A stretch of 64,000 bases of DNA from Lagopus muta (GCF_023343835.1 NC_064434.1:19511505-19575504), one strand, 5' to 3'; positions 27,499 to 39,690 are shown, counted from the stretch's first letter. Notes: generated from the sequence alone by a model not told the origin. Made by a program: numbers and translations.

Positions 27499-27699
27499 AT
27501 CGAAGAACAAACAAAATGGGAATCCAATAAGGTGAGATTCTCAGGCAATCTTCTGTCACCTTAACCAGATGCAATATGGAACAACAGTCACACAACCTAC
27601 AAATACAAATTCTACCACAGACAGATGAAAGAAAGCCCTATAGCCAAGCTGTTACTAGCCATTCTAACAGACCAGGTGGGGTCCAAACAAAAACAAACC

Positions 27700-29800
27700 A
27701 GAAAAGGCAATAGATGCACAGAATAGCCACTGTGGGAAAGAACAGCTTAAGAAGGTCATCAGTCCAATTCCCATCAAAAACATTTCCAATTAGATTACAT
27801 TTTCCAGTACATTGTTCAGTTTTTAGCACCTCTAAGGATGGAGATATCACAACCCTGTCTAGTTAGCCTATTCCAATGCTTCATCAGTCTCAAGACAGAA
27901 TTACATTCCCCCTCCATCCAGTATCTAGCTAGAATTACACTTGTCACAACATGTTTGCTCTGTTGTTAAACATCTGAAAAAAGTGTTCCCTGTATTAACT
28001 ACTAAATAGGCATAGGAAAGTAATGAGATTTCCTCTTAATGATCTCAAAACTAAAGAAGCTCAATTTTCGGTCTCACCTTATTTGTGATCCAGCACCCTG
28101 TACCATGGCGTCCTCCACTGGATCCACTCTAGTTTGTAACTACCTTTCTTTTACAAAGGAGCCCACTGATCACAGTAATTTCAGTATGGCCTCACTCCAA
28201 AACGGTCTCAAAGTGAAGTGCTAATCCAGCGTGGTCTCACAAAAGGAATGATCGCTTCCTACGACCTGCTGGCCATAGTGCTAACACAGCACAACACGTA
28301 GTCAGTCCCCTTTTGCTAGGATGCACTGCTCATCAGTGATGTAAGTCCTTTTCTGTAGAGCTGCTTCAAGCCGGATGACCCCCTGCTTATATCAAAAGTT
28401 GTTCCATGACACATATAGAACTTGGCAGCCCAATGTTAATCCCCACGGTGCACCACTAGCACGTGGCCACCTTCTGAACCTTACGTGGCTCATCACTATC
28501 CTTTAAACCTGCCAGTCTATCTGATCGTTTACTTGCCTAGCTGGCATCTCCCCATGTTGGCAATAAAAATACTATAGTAGATTGAGTTGAAGATCCTGCT
28601 AAAAATTGAACAAAATGCACTGTGCTCTCCTTATCTTCACACCAATCACACCATCACAGAAGGCAACTAAGTCAATCAGGCACAATCTGCCACTGTTAAA
28701 AGCTTACTGCTTCCAATCACCTTTTAGTTCTTCCTATGTTTGGAAATAGCTTCCAGAAGGACTTCATAATATATTTGCAGTTTCTCAGGGGCTCCTTCTT
28801 ACCCCTGGTGAAAAGCAGGCATAATACTTACTTTTCCTAACCTCTGTGAGCTTTCAGTGATGACAGAAAGCAGCACAGCATCAGCCAGTTCTCCTGGATG
28901 CACATCATCTCATTCCACTGACAGGCAATTGTGCAACTTGAACAAGTACTCCCTAGCCATCATCTGCCATAGGGATTCCCTTCTACAAACTTTAACGCCA
29001 GCCTTCAGGTTCTGGTAGGGCAGAAGACAAATCTTACCAGTAAAAACAGAGGCAAAAAAGACACTATGCACCTCAGCCTTTTCTTCTATTTCCTCTTGTC
29101 CTCTATTAGTAGGTCCCTTGGACGTTGAGCAGTAGACCCACACTTTCTTTAGCCTACAAGTTGTTGCCCCCACTGTTCTTGTTTCTCCCAACATCCTTCA
29201 TGAATGTCAACTTCAGCTGAATTTTGGATGGACTTTTATCAACTCCATCCCAGAATACTCAGGCAACACCTCCACGTTTCTTTTGCGAAGTTGATGTCAG
29301 CTTTCATCTTTTATATATTTTCTTTTTGTATTGTATGAGCTTCCCTCCATGAGGTTAGCAGTCCATAAACGCAAGTAGCTAATATCTCACAGTTGTTTAT
29401 CCTGGTTGTTAAGAACAAAGAGCTGGCTATGAAGACCTGTGAAGGCGAGCCTTGCCTCATCTTCCCTTTGCTGCTTCTTGATGCATTTGAAAGCAGTCAG
29501 GCATCCTGCCAAAACTGCTCACTTTCTGCATGTCAAAATAGGCCACTCTCGAGCTTTAGGAAAGTTATTCTTCAAGATTAACCAGCTCTCCTAAGCTCCT
29601 TTGCATATCTAGATCACTCTTCCACTGGATCCTAAGAATTAGACCTGAGAACAACATGAAGTCCAGGGTTCTAATTCTACCAGCCAATTCAGTTACTTCT
29701 TTCAGGACTTCAATCTCCAGTCTATGACCACATCTGTGATCATCACTTCCTTATTCACAAGTAACAGCTCTAAGCACCATCCCTAAGGATGCTCTCTGGA
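27700..29800 (-). mobile_element. Old, long CR1 LINE copy, antisense
   Basis: Although heavily diverged, the antisense order of CR1 blocks is preserved over about 2 kb: tail-like sequence near 27715, a 3' coding part with tccttttctgtagagctgct near 28348, an RT-region block with ggaaatagcttccagaagga near 28742, and an upstream part whose minus-strand translation contains AEVHSVFFASVFTGK (about 29050-29095), typical of the segment before the RT domain. Blocks near 29575 and 29655 (aaccagctctcctaagctcc; gaagtccagggttctaat) match still more 5' parts. Much older than the other CR1 copies in the window; the right end is uncertain. Confidence 0.65.
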
Positions 29801-30272
29801 AACATGGCTTTTAATTTCAAGTCAAACAGTTTAATTGCCTCCTTCAGTTATGCAAACTTTATTGTAGACAAACAACACAAAGCACTTCACACTTTTTCCA
29901 TACTTGAGCAAAGAGCCTTTCACCCGCAAATAATATCACAGCTACTTTATTTCACAACTCCATCATCTTCTGGCATTGCATCCACATTTTACAACCCATT
30001 TGCCAGAGGCCTTTTACCTACCTGTCAAAATAGTGCGTCACTTTTACCACACGCACATTTACTGAACATAATAGTCTTCAGCAGGATATGAATACATTGA
30101 CTGAATTGGCATTTGACTTCCATTGTGCTTACAGGCACCTGGGGTTTCTATTGCAACATAAGGGTAGGGATTAGTGCTGGATCATTTCACACGCCTGATC
30201 TTTGGGTGCATCTCCAATAACTGAGGGGAGCTGTAACAATTAGAAAATTGTACTGATAAATAGATTACAGAA

Positions 30273-30345
30273 AGAATCATAGAATATCCTGAGGTAGGAG
30301 GACCCACAAGGACCATCAAGCCCAACTCCTGAACCCACAACTTCA
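30273..30345 (-). mobile_element. CR1 LINE 3' tail, antisense, short
   Basis: Only about 70 bases: agaatcatagaatatcctga, then gacccacaaggaccatcaag and cccaactcctg. It lies about 200 bases from the 192-bp coding exon of the minus-strand gene, in the intron. Confidence 0.75.
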
Positions 30346-30549
30346 TATTAGTTACTGCTAATGATACATGCACACACATACACAAGGATGATTTTGGAAG
30401 GCTTATGCACTGACCACAGGTGTTTTAAGTACCAATAGCCCTTTTATTTGTCTGCTAGCATCAACTGGATGAAAAGTAGTAGATACTACACTGTTCTCAA
30501 ATAACTATATTAAAAGCATATTATCAGAAAAAGGAGCGTGCAGTCTCAC

Positions 30550-30741
30550 CTCGAGATGATTTGCTGAGTGTCCCACTTGATGTACTAGCATCTGCTGACA
30601 AAGCCTGAACATTTTCCAAATCATTCTCTTTGGATTTTGAGCCCAGATTTATGAGAACCGCCTCCTCTTTTCCACTCGAATCATGCACAGGAGAAGATGA
30701 AGTTTCAGCATAGAGGCGTTTCAGCACTTTCTTTATGAACA
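30550..30741 (-). CDS. Internal coding exon (192 bp), unidentified minus-strand gene
   Basis: A 192-bp exon open through 64 codons, bounded by an acceptor (TATTACTCCACAG) and a donor (CGAG then GTGAGA). Both ends are phase 1, so the exon is symmetrical. It starts with a basic patch, FIKKVLKRLYAE, followed by a hydrophilic Ser/Glu/Lys-rich region ending TSSGTLSKSSRG. The mix of Ser, Thr, Asp and Lys and the lack of hydrophobic blocks suggest a disordered segment. The phase matches both the first exon in the CpG island and the exon at 12592-12726. No domain or family is recognised. A CR1 fragment lies about 200 bases to the left and is not part of it. The coding call is well supported by frame and splice sites but not by any homology I can test here. 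Confidence 0.6.
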
Positions 30742-31462
30742 CTGTGGAGTAATAGAAGAGTTTTAAATAGGGAAAAAATAATCAGTGATTTAAAAGGTAG
30801 CTTAAGACATTGAAAGTACACGAAACCAAACTCTAATTGACAACAGTTTCCCTCATATCCAGTGCAAATCTGTCTTCAATAGTCCCTACCTCTCACATGT
30901 AATAAAGTTGAAGATTTAATATATTAAAATCCTAAACTGCGCCAGAATAGACCAGCTTTGAAACCCCAGAGACCACTAGCAAGGTGACTTATAAAGTGCT
31001 CTATTTGACTAGATTTTGGCAATAAATTAACACAGTACATTTCCAGACTAAACACATTTATTTTTAATTGTCTTTTAAAACAGATACTTTTAAATATTTC
31101 TTACAGAAGTGTTACAAAGCTGCTTGAAGTACAGGTCTCTCCTGGGATAGTGGCATTGCAATTGAATCACTCATTAAAAAAAAAAAAATCAGTAAGCTAA
31201 ATCTGCTTAATCATATAGAAAAGCTGGTAAGCAGCAGTAGAGACACGTGGTAACACAATCATTTCTACCAAAGTAGAACTGCTCTTATTTATGGGTTACC
31301 TTCTCATTTCACCTGCAATCTGCCACTAAGTCAAATGCAAGCATCATTTGATTAAAAAGGAATATACGCAAAGAATTTAGTCATTAACAAAATTATCATC
31401 TGTATACGAATGCATGTACATTTCAATTGGTTCAAGTAACATTGATATTTTTTGTCTATTGC

Positions 31463-31630
31463 AGAACAATCCCAGGGAGGTGGTGGAGTCGCCGCCCCTG
31501 GCAGTGTTCAAGAGGCGTCTGGACGACGTGCTGCGTGATGTGGTTTAGTGCTTGTGGTGGCAATGGTGATGGGGAGACGGTTGGACTAGATGACCTTATA
31601 GGTCATTTCCAACCTTGTGATTCTATGATC
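31463..31630 (+). mobile_element. CR1 LINE 3' end, sense, well preserved
   Basis: Contains gaggtggtggagtcgccgcc, cgtctggacgacgtgctgcg, ttggactagatgaccttata and a tail ending ccttgtgattctatga. Few differences from common CR1 sequence and many intact CpG sites, so it is likely one of the younger insertions in the window. Confidence 0.88.
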
Positions 31631-32412
31631 CCCAGTTTCATAAATTCCAAACCTTCAACCAGATATTGCAGGGAGACGGGGAGCGAAAAGAACAGAGATT
31701 CAGAGGAAAATATCTGACTTTAATTCCAATTTTAACAGAAATTATACGGTTCATACAAGTGACTTGGTGCAGATTCTTGAAGTAATTCTGCTTAAAGCAG
31801 TTTATAGAAATACACAGTAGCAGTTCACAGATCCCTTCAATAAATGGCCTAACTTTACAGCTAAAGAATCAGATTCATTGAGTTGGGAAATCCTTGAACT
31901 CCCAGTCCTGGAGATACAAGCTCCATCTTCCCATCATCTCCCTACACTGCCTTGGTGATGGGTTTCAATTGTCATGTCACAGCTGCAGGGAAGAATGTCT
32001 CGGATTTTTTTTTGAGCTCCTACTAGTTTATGCATAATCACTTTTTGTTTGGACCAAATTTCTTGAATAATCATTGACCTTATAAAAACACCCAAGAAAA
32101 GAGCCGAGCTTGAAGAGTCACTTGAGCAGAAAGCTTCACCTGAATTTAGTTTTTCTACACATACTCCTCATAAAGTGGCATCAAATATACTGATACCAGC
32201 TACAAGAGATACCCACTTCAAGAAAACAACCATTTTGCTGGATAATTATTGCAGAAAGACACCAACAAAACAGTATGTACCAAACACACTTTTTCCTTCT
32301 GAAGTTTCCTTGCCCAGGTATTCTTCCACTGGAAATACAAAACCCACAGTTACTGACTCCAAAGGAAAGAAGAGAAATAACCAACCAGTACAGTAAGACA
32401 AACCTAATTGCT

Positions 32413-32461
32413 TTGTGAAGAACTCTGACTCTAAAGGAAGCTGTCTAAGAGGTTTACCCTG
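32413..32461 (+). repeat. Presumed source of the 49-bp inverted copy
   Basis: Perfect reverse-complement partner of 35768-35816. The flanks here do not resemble CR1 or any other repeat I recognise and carry no direct duplication, so this copy is taken as the original. It lies in the large intron of the minus-strand gene model. Confidence 0.75.
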
Positions 32462-34705
32462 AACCCTTTCTCCCTGAGCACAGCTATTGCAACACTTCAA
32501 CCAACCCCAGATTCAGGCACTTGTACTGTACTGCACCCAAAGCAAGTACTTCTTTGAGATAATGGTAAATCTTACCAAGGAGGTAAGTGTTCTCCAAATC
32601 TGCTGTAGCTACCCTCCTTAGTAGCTACAGTAGATGTTCCATTCCTCATTTGAAGTCGGACTCCCCAAGTCATCTGTTCACATTTCTCTTCTCCCCCAAA
32701 ATGGCTCCTTTCTTCATTTTAAAAATATCCAAACTATACTCATATGCACATTGGTATTGCTTCAGAAGGCAACATGAGATCACTTTTAATACACATTTAT
32801 TCTTACGGACTCACTTCATCTGTAACACCTATGTCTGAGAAAGCAACCTGAAACACTTGCCTTTGAAAGGCATAAATACTTAGGAAGGCATACTTTCAAC
32901 AAAAACCCTCTTGGTTAAAAATAAATGTCTAGATCAGTAGCAGCAATGTATTTACTCAGAAGAGATGTAGTTCAGCTGCCAACACAAAAGCTTTCTGGTT
33001 TTCAGCATGAAAAAGGGGAGAAGAAGCTGGGTGCTCTTTACTGCCTGCAGCACTTGTGCATCTGACAGTGCCATTGAGTACAGCAGGCATCTCCTTAGGA
33101 AACCAATAAGCCCAATAGCCACAACAGAACAGAAACAGGCAGCAGTGACATCTAGGGCATAACAAGTTGTCTGTTTGGAACCAGGTATACTTCAAGCCTT
33201 CTGAGTACAGCAGGAATTAATGAACCCCAGCGGTAAACCTTCCTTGGGAAAATTTTAAAAGATGGCATTCCTAAGTAGTTAGATAAAAAACCTGACTAAT
33301 TTAGCTTGAGATATTAAGAATCCTAAGTGTTTTGCGGCCTGCATTAAATAAATAAATGAAATCTGCACATGGTCCAACACTGTTGCAACAAGTTTTCCTG
33401 CATACCAACAAACAAGGGAATTAGACTGATGAAACAATATCTATCCTGCTACCCCACAACAGCTTTACAAGCACTCTGCTTTGGCTTTAAGAGTCTCTCA
33501 GAGCTGAGCTACCACAACCTCTCAGATGATAGAGGATGCTGTTTCCTTGGGGTTCTATTACTGCAATTACTTAAAAAACAAACAAAAAAGCCCCTAGTAA
33601 TAAAAAATAATTCTGTTATGTCAACAAGTGTTGGCTTAACTAGGGGAGGCTGGTCACTCTCACCACTCAATGGCTTTTCTCCCCCATTTAGAACTCTCCC
33701 TAACTTGTTTGGAATTATGCAGCACCAGAGATCTATCCGTAAATCTGGTAAAAACTCCTCAGATTCTCAGAACTCAGAGCAGACTGAAGAAAATGCATGG
33801 AGCAAAGTATCTATCGGAGAAATAACTTTCTTATCAGAGCTCCAAAACAGAATAAGACTCACTCTCACCATTCCAGTAGCACAGCTATGTAAACATATTC
33901 ATTGCTGTTGTTTTCCAGTAGGGATTACTGAGGAAAGATCTATGCTGATTTGTACTCTCTTTCAAGAGAGCGATCCAGGAACACTTTACTCTTGATAGCA
34001 GATGGATGTTTCTTAACCACCATAAGCAATTTTGAGATATGCTTCTGAATGATCTAATTAATTCTTTATAAAGCACAGAAAAGTTAAGGATATGGTATTC
34101 AGAATCAGAACCAAAAAAAGTCACCACATCTATATACAATGCTCACACATAAGACATAAATGATTTAATATTTCCCACTAAGTTTCAGAAGATATTCTTG
34201 AAAATTGTAGTGTTTCGGTCTGGGAGAGAAAGAATAGTTTAAGGGGAATTATCTCCAGAACTGAGCCTGAACTTGAACAAGAAAGAAAGATGAACAGCAA
34301 TATGAAGCCAATTACAAGGAAGAAGGAGAGCCCTGCTGCAAGAAATACAGCAAACATATCAGTGCTCTCAGTTCTGGAGTTTGCTTTGTTCTAACAGATG
34401 AGAAATCAGAAGTGAGAGAAGGAAGCAAAGAATTTTAAGGGCAAAGAATGGCAGTGGTGTAGATGTGCCAAAAGGAACAACGTACATAAGCAACAGCACT
34501 GCATTGCTTTCAATAATCCTAATTTCCCAAAAAGCAAAAGGACATCCATATATTTCATAGGATATAGGCTAAGCAAGAATTAATAAAGGCACACTTAAGT
34601 ATCCAAAGGTGGGCTGTAAGAAAGAAGGGGACAGTGTCTTTAGCAGGGTCTTTTTGATAGAAGACGAGCCTTTTTTTTTTTTTATTTTCTATTTTTTTTT
34701 TAAAT

Positions 34706-34830
34706 AAGGGCAGTGAAGCACTGAAGCAGGCTGTCAGAGAGGCAGTGGATGTCCCAACCACGGAGACACTTCAGGTCAGGCTCAACAGGGCTCTGAGTTT
34801 GGCCAATGCACGGCAGGTCTTGAAAAGCTA
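34706..34830 (+). mobile_element. CR1 LINE fragment, sense
   Basis: agcactgaagcaggctgtca, gaggcagtggatgtcccaac and aggtcaggctcaacagggct are decayed CR1 3' blocks. The 5' boundary lies next to a T-rich run at 34671-34701, and no octamer tail is present. Confidence 0.7.
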
Positions 34831-35059
34831 CCAAAGTAGTTTATCACAGCTCTGATCCTCTGAGGTACAATTGACAACACATTATTTGCAATGTGCCAAA
34901 AGTTAAAGATGCTTTCTGAGTTCTATTGAGAATGTATATTGCAATGCATAGGAGAATGTCTCCATAGCTATGTGTTACTGAAGAAAGATGACTCTGAACA
35001 TTCGGCCACACTATGACAACAGATGGAAGTTCTAGGCCTCTACCCTTGATGAACACAGC

Positions 35060-35592
35060 TTAGGGGTCTCCATGTCTTGGAGCTCTCTGTTAATCACACT
35101 GGAATTTGACACTGTCTCCCAAAGCATTCTCCTGGGGAAGTTGGCAGCTCATGGCTTAAACAGGTGTACGGCTTGCTGGATAAAAAACTGGCTGAATGGC
35201 CAAGCCCAGTGGTGGCAAATGGAGTTAAATCTAGATGCAAACAGCAGCATGTCCCAGGAGCGAGTGTTGGGACCGGTCCTGTTCAATATCTTCATCGGTT
35301 ATTTTGACTAGGGGACACATGCACTCTCAGCAAGTTCAAAGATGACACCAAGCTGGGAGGAAGTACTGATCTGCCTTATGGTAGGAAAGGCCTACAAAGG
35401 GATCTGGACAGACTGTATCAAAGGACTGAGGCCAACAGGATGAGCTTCAACACGACCAACTGCCAAGTCCTGCACTTTCGATCACAATAACCTCATCCAA
35501 GTGGCTGGAAAGCCAAGTGGCAGAAAAGTACCAGGAGTTGCTGGCTAACAGGCAGCTGAACATGAGCCAGCAGTGTGCTCAGGTGGGCATTA
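35060..35592 (+). mobile_element. CR1 LINE RT-region fragment, sense
   Basis: Reads as the palm region of CR1 reverse transcriptase: LEFDTVSQSILLGKL, then [13 protein letters not shown] and a decayed FADDTKL-like box ([11 protein letters not shown] in another frame near 35332-35364), followed by the downstream part through gaacatgagccagcagtgtg. It ends abruptly near 35592 where the sequence turns to the opposite strand. Confidence 0.82.
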
Positions 35593-35960
35593 GGTTTTCA
35601 TGGGCCCACTTCTCCAGCCTGTGCAGGTCCCTCTGGATGGCTTCCCTCCAATGTGTCGACAGCACCACTCAGCTTGGGGTCACCTGCAAACTTGCTGAGG
35701 ATGCACTCGATGCCATCGTCTGTGTCATTGATGAAGATGTTGAAGAGCACCGGTCCCTGACCGACCCCAGGGTAAACCTCTTAGACAGCTTCCTTTAGAG
35801 TCAGAGTTCTTCACAAGACCGACCCCTGCCCCCTGAGGGACACTGCTTGTGACCGGCCTCCACTCTGACACAGAACCATAGATCACAACCCTTTGGCTGC
35901 ATCCAGCCAGCCAGTCCCTAATCCATCAAACAGTCCATCCTTCAAATCCACACCTCTCCA
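35593..35960 (-). mobile_element. CR1 LINE RT-region fragment, antisense, interrupted by an insertion
   Basis: Antisense copy of a CR1 RT region (gcccacttctccagcctgtg, aggtccctctggatggcttc, ggtcacctgcaaacttgctg, atgttgaagagcaccggtcc). Its minus-strand reading covers the same GPVLFN to FADDTKL part already present in sense orientation 250 bases to the left, so the two are separate insertions or a rearranged pair. A 48-bp foreign segment interrupts it at 35769-35816. Confidence 0.82.
35769..35816 (-). repeat. 48-bp inserted segment with flanking 10-bp direct repeat; copy of 32413-32460
   Basis: Inside the CR1 fragment lies a segment that is the exact reverse complement of unique sequence near 32413-32461 (49 of 49 bases, counting one shared edge base). 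It is flanked on both sides by the direct repeat gaccgacccc (35759-35768 and 35817-35826), which is single-copy in ordinary CR1. The structure is that of a short templated insertion with a target-site duplication. Confidence 0.8.
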
Positions 35961-35963
35961 CAA

Positions 35964-36002
35964 TCTTAGAGATCTTTTCCAACCTTAATGATTCTGTGAT
36001 TT
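35964..36002 (+). mobile_element. CR1 LINE terminal tail, sense
   Basis: tcttagagatcttttccaac followed by an attctgtgatt end: the last 40 bases of a CR1. It probably terminates the sense fragment at 35060-35592, with the antisense piece in between. Confidence 0.7.
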
Positions 36003-39000
36003 TAATTGCTTGTTCTTTTAGTTCAGTGTCACATGTGGGAAGATTTGTCCATCACCAGCATCTTCAGAATCCAAACATGAGTGCACACAAATGTGGAGAA
36101 CTGCTTGCCACATTTTTTGTCCTCTTTTTTAAGAAGGTGACAGGACTTTAATACTGCAATGGATAAGTTTTGTTTATATCACTGATACATGTTGTTGAAA
36201 TCAAGCTACCAAAGGGGATAAAAGCATTACTCTTTCTGTAATCATCAACTAAAAATGACTCTGCATGCTGGGGGTACTTGAATTTGCCAGACCCCAGACT
36301 GTGCATGCTTGAGGTCCATGTGGTAGTGGAGTAGTGGAGGATCGCAGCTGTGCGTGCTGCACCAATGTAGTTCAAAATTACACAAGGGAAATCTTACTAC
36401 AGATATGGAGAGAAAAAAAAAAAAAAAAAAAAAAAAAAGGCAATGCACAGTAATACTATTAACAGAAATACCTGGCACAATTTCTAAGAGAATCTTCGCT
36501 CCTCTGCTGTAGGGAAAGACCAAGCTAGACTGACACTGCCTCTGTTAACAAGGTTATAAAGATTAAAGAGAAAAATGGAGCCTTAAGAACTACATTTTTC
36601 TTGGGGTAGCCTCAATGCTTATGAGGATAAGCAAAAATTCCTAAGGAGAGATTAATAAACCAGAGGTGACTATGCAAGAAAACCTGTGTGTATTACCAAT
36701 CACGACAGAGACTCAGCCACCAGTGTGATTAAAGTTGTGTGTAATGACAGTGTGATCCAGATCCTACTGAGCCAAACAGTTTTTAATGAGACAGGAAAAT
36801 GTATTGCATTAAAATACAACTCCAGAAAGATCTCATTGGAAACACTGTGCAAATTTAAGTCTGCTGTATAGAGAAGTTTCTACAATAACCAGCAAGACAC
36901 AGAAGAACACAAATCCTGAGCTGTTCAGCATGAGCAAAGAAATGTAAGAAGAACTTCAAGTATGAAATAGTAGGAAGTGTTACGTAGCTCAAGAATAAGG
37001 CTGTATAAGACCAGGTCACAAAAATACTAATGATATATAAGAACTGCCAAGCTAAGTGCAATGATAGACATCTAGAAGATTTTCTACAATCTTCTCATAA
37101 ACAAAATAAAATAAGGTAGTTATTAAAACTCTTTCATTGAACTCTAAACTTCTATAAAAGCTACAGGGCTGTTTCCAACAAAAAAGACTAGAACAAACTG
37201 CCAAAGTTACTTTCAATCTTGTGCTCTTCAAGAGTTACTCCAGGGATCCTTACAGCCAATTACTGACATGCTAAAGAACTAAGCCAAAAGATTAGGTACA
37301 TACAATCCCTCCAGGTCCCATATTAGTTAAAAACAACTAGGAAAAAAAGTTTCTTAGTTATCACAAAGCTCACCAAGGGAAACAAAATTTTCCAAATGCT
37401 ACAGAATCTGGATTCATTACATATATACAGGTAAACTCAGACCACCAAGAATCCGAAGATAAAGCCAGCAGAAAGAAGACATGACACAACCAATATTGGT
37501 TAAACTGACTTTCATAGTTATTGATGGTTCACAAGACAGGCATTCTTGACAAAAAAAAAAAAAAAAAAAAAAGCTGAGTTACACTGAATGCTAGTGAAAT
37601 AACCAAGATCCCAAACTTTGCTTACATGCAACCCTACCTCCTTCCCCCTGACTCTAGCAGTACATAAGCCACAGTCATACTTATAAGCAGTAAATAAAAA
37701 TGCATATGGCCAGCAGTTAAGACATTAGAGGGAGACTTCGCTCTACTTCCTCACAGGAATCCTATAGACTTCAAGTTTTCTACTTAAAGGAAAGGCAGCC
37801 CAATTTGTCCTACAGTAGTTATAAGCACCAGTTTAAACAGTCAATAATAGAGAACAGTAATCTCTACTTTCATTTGAAAAATAACTGCATTTGAAGTGTG
37901 GATCTTCTTTATGATTTTATTATATGCCTAAGTCATTTTACAGCAAAGTACATGGTTTCTGTTGTACTTCTATGGCTTCAAACAAAAGCACTGGAGTCTT
38001 GCAGCCAATGCAGAAAACTGTAAACACCATACAAAGAGAAGAGGTGATGCATTCTTTAAGAAAGTTTCAATTCTGGTATACCTACAAACATAAAACCCCA
38101 AACCCATACATTCTTTAGTCTTCTGAATTCATTTTCCATTTAGATTTCAGAAGTGAAACAAGTTTGCTTTCCAGATTAAGATGCACAATGCTACTAAAGC
38201 AAACAGCCTGTAACCGATACGCACTGGATTTTCCTACTTCATGATTGAGCTGAAGCAACTCTCAAAGATGCATATTTCCAGGACCTACCCAGCAACAACA
38301 ACAACAAGCCAACATTTTCAGGAAGGAAAACAACTTGTAACAGGTAGTAAGCTGCTAAGTGGCTAATACTTGACAACTCGCCTATGTAAACAGTGAAGTA
38401 CAAATATAACAGAAAACTGAAAAAGCACTCTGTGCCTGCAGTTTGACATCACAGAAGGAAAACAAACTCCAGGAGAAAGTACAGAGCACATCGGGTAGAG
38501 ATACCAATGAATATCCAGGATCTTTCTGCCACAGTTTCCTAAGAAGAAAAAGCCTTCCTTCGGTTAAATGTATTGTTTGGTATCTAAGTGTTAAGCTAAC
38601 ACCATTAAGTTTCTTGTCTTATGTACATGTGCAACCTACCCACAGTTGCACATGTGCCAATACAGGAACAGCACTGCAGATTTACAGAGATTCTCCTGGG
38701 GTTGACAGCACAACTAAAAACTCAGTTAGCACTACAGATTATGGCAAAAACACTTTCAATAACTGAACAAATAATGTTCTGATCAGCATCAGAAGTGTTC
38801 CTGTCCAGCCGAGTGTAGGAGGAGACTGCGTCCTCAAGAAACATTTCTGTGGAGAACGCTTGCTTTTGGCTACGTGCCACGTATGCTGTAAGCACCCCCG
38901 CAGTGTTTCTCAATTGGTTGCCTGCTGCCTACTCAAATGTAAGTTGGGCAGCACGAATAAAACAAATGGCACCAGGAGCAACAAACACAGAGCTCTGAGA

Positions 39001-39334
39001 GGCTCGCGACTCGCCCTACTTGATCTCTCTCCTACTAACAGTAGTGCTGTGCAAATTGGGAAGTCAGGAGTTTCTTCTGAAACCATCTCATGTGCAAGAT
39101 AGGTTAACTCATTATTTTGGCTAATGCAGAGAAGAAAAGAGTACAGCAGAACAGAAGACAACGGAATGAATAGAATGTTTGGACAAGGCTTCATCAAAAC
39201 GTTCAGTTCATCTTTGTTAGCACAGAATTATTCTCCAATATTCAACAGAATTATAATCTTTGAAGGATCTGTTGTTCTCCAAGTATCATACCACCTACAA
39301 AGGCTATTTTGGGATGCTTATTTTACAGAACTGT

Positions 39335-39432
39335 CACAAAATCACAGGCTAGTTAAGGCAAGAAAGGACCTCCAGACATCATTTAATGCTCAAACTAGGT
39401 CAGCTAGAGCAGCTTGCATAGGGCCATGGTTT
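39335..39432 (-). mobile_element. CR1 LINE 3' end, antisense, diverged
   Basis: tcacaaaatcacaggctagt, a gaaaggacctccagacatca stretch, then gctagagcagcttgcatagg match the antisense CR1 tail. It is cut off by, or abuts, a second better preserved CR1 that starts about ten bases later. Confidence 0.7.
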
Positions 39433-39442
39433 ATATCAGGTG

Positions 39443-39690
39443 TAAGAATCACAAAATGGCCAGGGTTGGAAGGGACCTCAAGGATCATGAATCTCCAACC
39501 CCCCTGCCACATGCAGGGCCACCAACCTCCACATTTCATACTAGACCAGGCTGCCCAGGGCCCCATCCAACCTGGCCTTGAACATCTCCAGGGACGGAGC
39601 ATCCACAACCTCTCTGGGCAGCCTGTTCCAGCACCTCACCACTCTCTCTGTAAAGAACTTCCCCCTGATACCTCAATCGTCATTGCTTCT
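39443..39690 (-). mobile_element. CR1 LINE 3' end, antisense, well preserved
   Basis: aagaatcacaaaatggccag, ggttggaagggacctcaagg, accaggctgcccagggcccc and ctctctgggcagcctgttcc are standard antisense CR1 blocks. The plus-strand ORF of 194 codons crossing this point (39124-39708) is mostly this repeat. Confidence 0.88.

Larger units (their letters stand above)
23119..27699. other. Unique intron sequence of the minus-strand gene model
   Basis: No repeats recognised other than short tandem duplications and homopolymers; ORFs are short and unremarkable. Confidence 0.55.
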
